Source: Pristionchus mayeri (lineage: Eukaryota; Nematoda; Chromadorea; Rhabditida; Neodiplogasteridae). Taken from it: 64,000 nucleotides of DNA. Below are positions 61,401 through 64,000 of the stretch, piece by piece. The notes under the pieces are model-generated. The model ran no database searches, was not told the origin of the DNA, and was given only the letters and a program-made list of their open reading frames with translations. The position numbers and the translations under genes are program-made. The DNA lies in contig BTRK01000006.1 in assembly GCA_036245805.1 (NCBI GenBank), forward strand, positions 34,600,901 through 34,664,900, given 5' to 3'. The first letter of the stretch is position 1, and every line of letters begins with the position of its first letter.

Positions 61401-63389
61401 GTTAGATCATGCACTAATTGTTTTGTTTTGAGGATCGTCTGAAGCCGGGAATGATGCTACTCGTGGACACAGTGGAGAAGAAGATAGAAGAGGACGCCGA
61501 CCTCAAGACGAGGATCGCCGCCAGCCGACCACACAAGAAGCTCACTTCGGCCAGATTGAGTCTCGATCTACTCAGGAAGGATGACGTGGTGAGGGAAAGG
61601 GAGTAGGATACAGTATACTAGCAGAATAATCATAAAGCGCTAATAAACGTGATCTATTGCTTGTGAGGAAATTCAAACAAGCGTTTTGCGTACTTCTTGT
61701 CGAGTGGTTATGGGTGAGTAGCGCGAAGCTCAGTATCGAGCGTCGTAGAAAGATGAGAAAAAAAGGGAGTGCCCACGCCTAGGAGAATCGGAGAAGTTGA
61801 GTGGTTATCGTGTAAGTTGAGAGGATTGAGACCCGTAGTAGGGAAATCGGAGCACTTCCACTCACTCAACGACGTGGAGACGAGAAGTGCGAAGTGATAC
61901 GAGACTTCCGGTGCAGAGAATGAGATACGATAGTCTAGAGTGGATGAGAGTTCAGTTACTGCTGAAACACGGGGAGGATGGGTGTCGTACTGGGAGTGTT
62001 GCGGGAATGGATCTGGTACGGCTTCTAAATGAGTCCTAATTGCAGTTGTCGCACGGCGCCGTCACGAACGAGTTCCTCATCAAGCAGCATCTCGAGCAAC
62101 TGGGCATCATCACCGCGAGGAAAACGGTGGGTTTGTTTAGACGATGACGCTATTTGAAAGGCGGATACGGCTCGCATGTAATTTGTAAATTAGCGCGCAT
62201 CCTCGTTCGCGCCTGCGGAACTCTCGTTAGAGACACTGGAGATCATCTTCATTACGCGGAAAGAAAAACAACCTCCAGAGATCGGATTTTGAGATAGATC
62301 TCTACTAGATTTCTACTAGAGATTCTCTAATGAAAACAATGACGCAACGATTGAGGAAGAAAGATGCTCAGGGCTAAGCCCATCGTGAGAAACAATAGCT
62401 AATAATCCGGCTCTGAATTTACATGAGAATGCCTAAACGCGCTAGAGAAGTAATCAAGGCAATTAGTTTCTTCGTTAGCTAGAAGGTTGCGCTCGAAAGG
62501 GCTTGATAAAGACAGTTACTGTATCGCCTTCGAACATGCGAATCACGGATCATTTGAATGCGATTGAAACATACTATCTCTAAATTTCCAGGAATATTGT
62601 AGAAGCGCGTCGCTAACCATGTTGGATAGTAATGTTCTGCCGTTTTTGGTCAATTGCTTTTCGTTTTCTTTGACCCTTAAATGAGAGCACACAAAATATG
62701 AAAAGCGACGATTCCCTTGTTTTCTTTATAATATGGGCCACACGAGCTTTTCTTTTTTCCATAACCTATCGAAGGATGTCCTAGTGATGACGCAGTGATA
62801 TCCATTAAGGTAATTCACGTTTAGTGAGTTGTTAAATGATAAATGCACTTCAGGAGGTGCACCTGGACGCTGACCGTCGTCTTCCGATGTTCGCCTACAC
62901 GCACGATACATTCGGAATGCTCATCCTGCCGATGATCAGAGAGAAGTGAGGAGATGAATTACATTCATTCGAATCATCTTGCTCCTTCACTCTCTTGGAG
63001 AGGGGAAGGGGCAGATGAAAGCAGAAGTGGAGTGTGCACTCGATGATCTCTTCCCTAGTAGAGCCCTCATCGCTCTAGCCTCAGCTTCCGAAAGGAATGA
63101 ACGATGAAAGAATCGGTGTTTGATCTACTATCGTCCGTGACCTATGGGCATTCCGACGGCGAAGACGATCCTTTTGGTTGTTGATCAGGCTCTTAATGTG
63201 CCAGGAATATAGTAAAATGAGCCCTACCTAACTGTGACGAACACTGTTCGGATTATGAAAAGATCGATGACTAATTGCCAATATTGCAGGAAGGAGGCAC
63301 TGGGGTCGATGGGTAACGACGCAGCTCTCGCCTGTCTCTCTGACTACTCCCCTCTCCTCTTCTCCTACTTCCAGCAACTGTTCGCACAG
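49486..63389 (+). CDS. Glutamate synthase (GOGAT), 5' part, continues beyond window
   Basis: Makes glutamate from glutamine and 2-oxoglutarate using reduced cofactor. Fifteen exons (550 codons) cover the class-II glutaminase domain and the beginning of the central domain: 49486-49611, 49714-49844, 50394-50478, 50807-50926, 51001-51075, 51154-51279, 51444-51529, 52240-52302, 52405-52546, 53234-53345, 54051-54205, 61433-61588, 62046-62126, 62854-62945, 63290-63389; all phases agree. The nucleophile Cys is in EKDACGVGF (about residue 27, after a short propeptide). Also seen: [73 protein letters not shown] and [20 protein letters not shown]. The donor at 54206 opens a 7.2-kb intron that holds three neuropeptide genes on the other strand. 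The start is inferred; a TTGCAG lies 6 bases before it. Confidence 0.93.
50040..50300 (-). other. Possible retroelement remnant in a GOGAT intron
   Basis: An open minus-strand frame (50054-50248) reads [20 protein letters not shown] and is Lys/Asn rich. It is unlike host exons in base composition and lies within an AT-rich intron. No catalytic motif is visible, so the element class is not assigned. Confidence 0.25.
55019..55298 (-). CDS. flp-28: FLP-28-like neuropeptide precursor
   Basis: Two exons, 55207-55298 and 55019-55115, with a 91-bp intron, give 61 residues. A signal peptide ([20 protein letters not shown]) is followed by one peptide, [10 protein letters not shown], then the dibasic KR site, giving [14 protein letters not shown]; C. 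elegans FLP-28 is APNRVLMRFamide to my knowledge. The intron interrupts the Arg codon of MR|FG (AG|A). After KR a 27-residue tail starts [15 protein letters not shown] and ends with YGALYPQ; it has no further basic site. The gene lies antisense in the large glutamate synthase intron with flp-3-like and flp-2-like genes. Secreted, likely neuronal. Confidence 0.9.
57664..59095 (-). CDS. flp-3: FLP-3-like neuropeptide precursor (three GTMRFamides)
   Basis: Four exons with closing phases: 59041-59095 (signal peptide [18 protein letters not shown]), 58207-58283, 58061-58162 and 57666-57743 (stop TGA at 57666-57668). Peptides: NAFGTMRFG between KR and KR, giving [13 protein letters not shown]; [11 protein letters not shown] after LTR and before KR (single-Arg site upstream); [10 protein letters not shown] between KR and the terminal RR. 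Each of the three peptide exons carries one copy. GTMRFamide is the hallmark of nematode FLP-3. C. elegans flp-3 encodes more copies, so this precursor is short, though extra unrecognised exons in the 750-bp first intron cannot be excluded. It is nested antisense in the glutamate synthase gene. Confidence 0.93.
60443..61099 (-). CDS. flp-2: FLP-2-like neuropeptide precursor
   Basis: Three exons, 61043-61099 ([19 protein letters not shown], signal peptide), 60916-60998 and 60443-60548, all phases closing, give 81 residues. Two amidated peptides: FRAEPVRFG after KKR and before KR, and APREPVRFG between KR and KR. C. elegans FLP-2 peptides are LRGEPIRFamide and SPREPIRFamide to my knowledge, so the EP(V/I)RFamide core and the order are conserved. 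The second intron splits the Arg codon of VR|FG (AG|A), the same place as in the flp-28-like gene. The tail after the last KR is [10 protein letters not shown] and further to EY. Nested antisense in the glutamate synthase intron, nearest to its 3' end. Confidence 0.92.
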
Positions 63390-64000
63390 GTCACTTCGCA
63401 CTCAATCTCCGAAAACGCTAATTGCACTTCTAATTTGGATGTATTGAAAGATTAGACATGGGATTTCAGAAAAAAACGACAATTCTCTCGAGGTTCAATG
63501 TAAAACAGGATTTTTTGGCATCTTGATCTTTCGTTACACGTAAATACGATAGTTCTACATGGAAAATCTCAGTCTGGTCTAGGACGATGAACGGTGAATG
63601 ATGGTAGCCCGTAAGGAAAATGATAGGATGCTGTGAGAACACGGGAAAAGGAGTGAAAGAAGGTGGAAGTGAACGAGGGATTAGTCGCATTGTGGAAAGG
63701 AGAGGAAGAAAGGCGAAGCAGCAGTAGTGCTCGCAACATGGGAAGTAGCTCATATTAGGAGAAAGGTCGTCGAAGAAGTTGAGGGACAAACTAGAGAGAT
63801 TAGTGAAGATGAGGAAGAGAAAGAAAGTAAGGAGGGAGTCCGTATTAGAGAAAAGAACAAGTGGCACGGAATTGGGGGAGAAGAATGGACAGTCGCATAC
63901 GGGATAGGGAGGGGAGGGGGGGCGGGAGGATTTGTAAGGTGTGTTTCCAAGGCGGCGAATCCTTCACTCTCACACTAAGTGAGGCTGAACTGTCAAATGC

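Larger units (their letters stand above)
54206..61432 (+). other. 7.2-kb GOGAT intron hosting three flp genes
   Basis: Intron 11 of the glutamate synthase gene, GTGAGA donor at 54206 and TTTTGAG acceptor at 61432. Other introns of the gene are roughly 0.07-1 kb. It contains, on the opposite strand, flp-28-like (55.0-55.3), flp-3-like (57.7-59.1) and flp-2-like (60.4-61.1). Remaining stretches of 1.2-2.4 kb (54.2-55.0, 55.3-57.6, 59.1-60.4) hold no other supported exon and are where their regulatory DNA should lie. Confidence 0.85.

Overview
This is eukaryotic DNA and almost certainly from a free-living (rhabditid or diplogastrid-type) nematode. The evidence is three FMRFamide-like neuropeptide (FLP) precursors of nematode type (flp-2, flp-3 and flp-28-like), a tandem pair of secreted Cys-rich proteins that look like the nematode T20D4.11/DUF19 class, many small GT-AG introns (down to about 41 bp), and abundant foldback elements and Tc1/mariner remnants. 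To my knowledge the C. elegans glutamate synthase gene and flp-2, flp-3 and flp-28 share one X-linked locus (W07E11). The right end of this window therefore looks like that locus, so an X-derived segment is likely (inference).

Layout. 1-4.5 kb is a repeat-rich edge: a mariner nested in a palindromic element, a smaller foldback, a 1.1 kb palindrome and a Tc1/mariner 3' remnant. 6.1-9.8 kb holds two tandem minus-strand genes for secreted Cys-rich proteins. 10.7-16.4 kb is a minus-strand cytosolic purine 5'-nucleotidase (NT5C2 family) with three interchangeable first exons. 19.6-22.6 kb is a plus-strand SLC22-like transporter, and 23.2-26.6 kb a plus-strand, divergent ZnT1-like zinc transporter. 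27.4-33 kb is gene-poor: a small membrane protein, a 110-bp tandem repeat, an 18-bp-type minisatellite, a decayed paralogue of the small protein, and a 2 kb hairpin-forming inverted repeat. 33.0-38.6 kb is minus-strand glucosidase II alpha (GH31), with a TTAA-flanked element carrying a tRNA-like promoter in one intron. 39.7-44.1 kb is a minus-strand CCDC6-like coiled-coil gene. From 49.5 kb to the right edge runs the 5' part of a plus-strand glutamate synthase gene (15 exons, 550 codons, continuing outside). Its 7.2 kb eleventh intron hosts flp-28-like, flp-3-like and flp-2-like genes, all on the opposite strand.

How the pieces relate. The genes mostly act independently (ER glycan trimming, purine nucleotide balance, zinc and organic-ion transport, glutamate synthesis). 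The exception is the neuropeptide cluster, where three related peptide genes sit together inside a metabolic gene and two of them share the same intron position inside the amidation motif.

Exon models were built by eye from open frames, GT/AG signals and phase agreement. Where I give exact exon limits the phases close. Spans marked approximate were not fully checked. No homology search was run.
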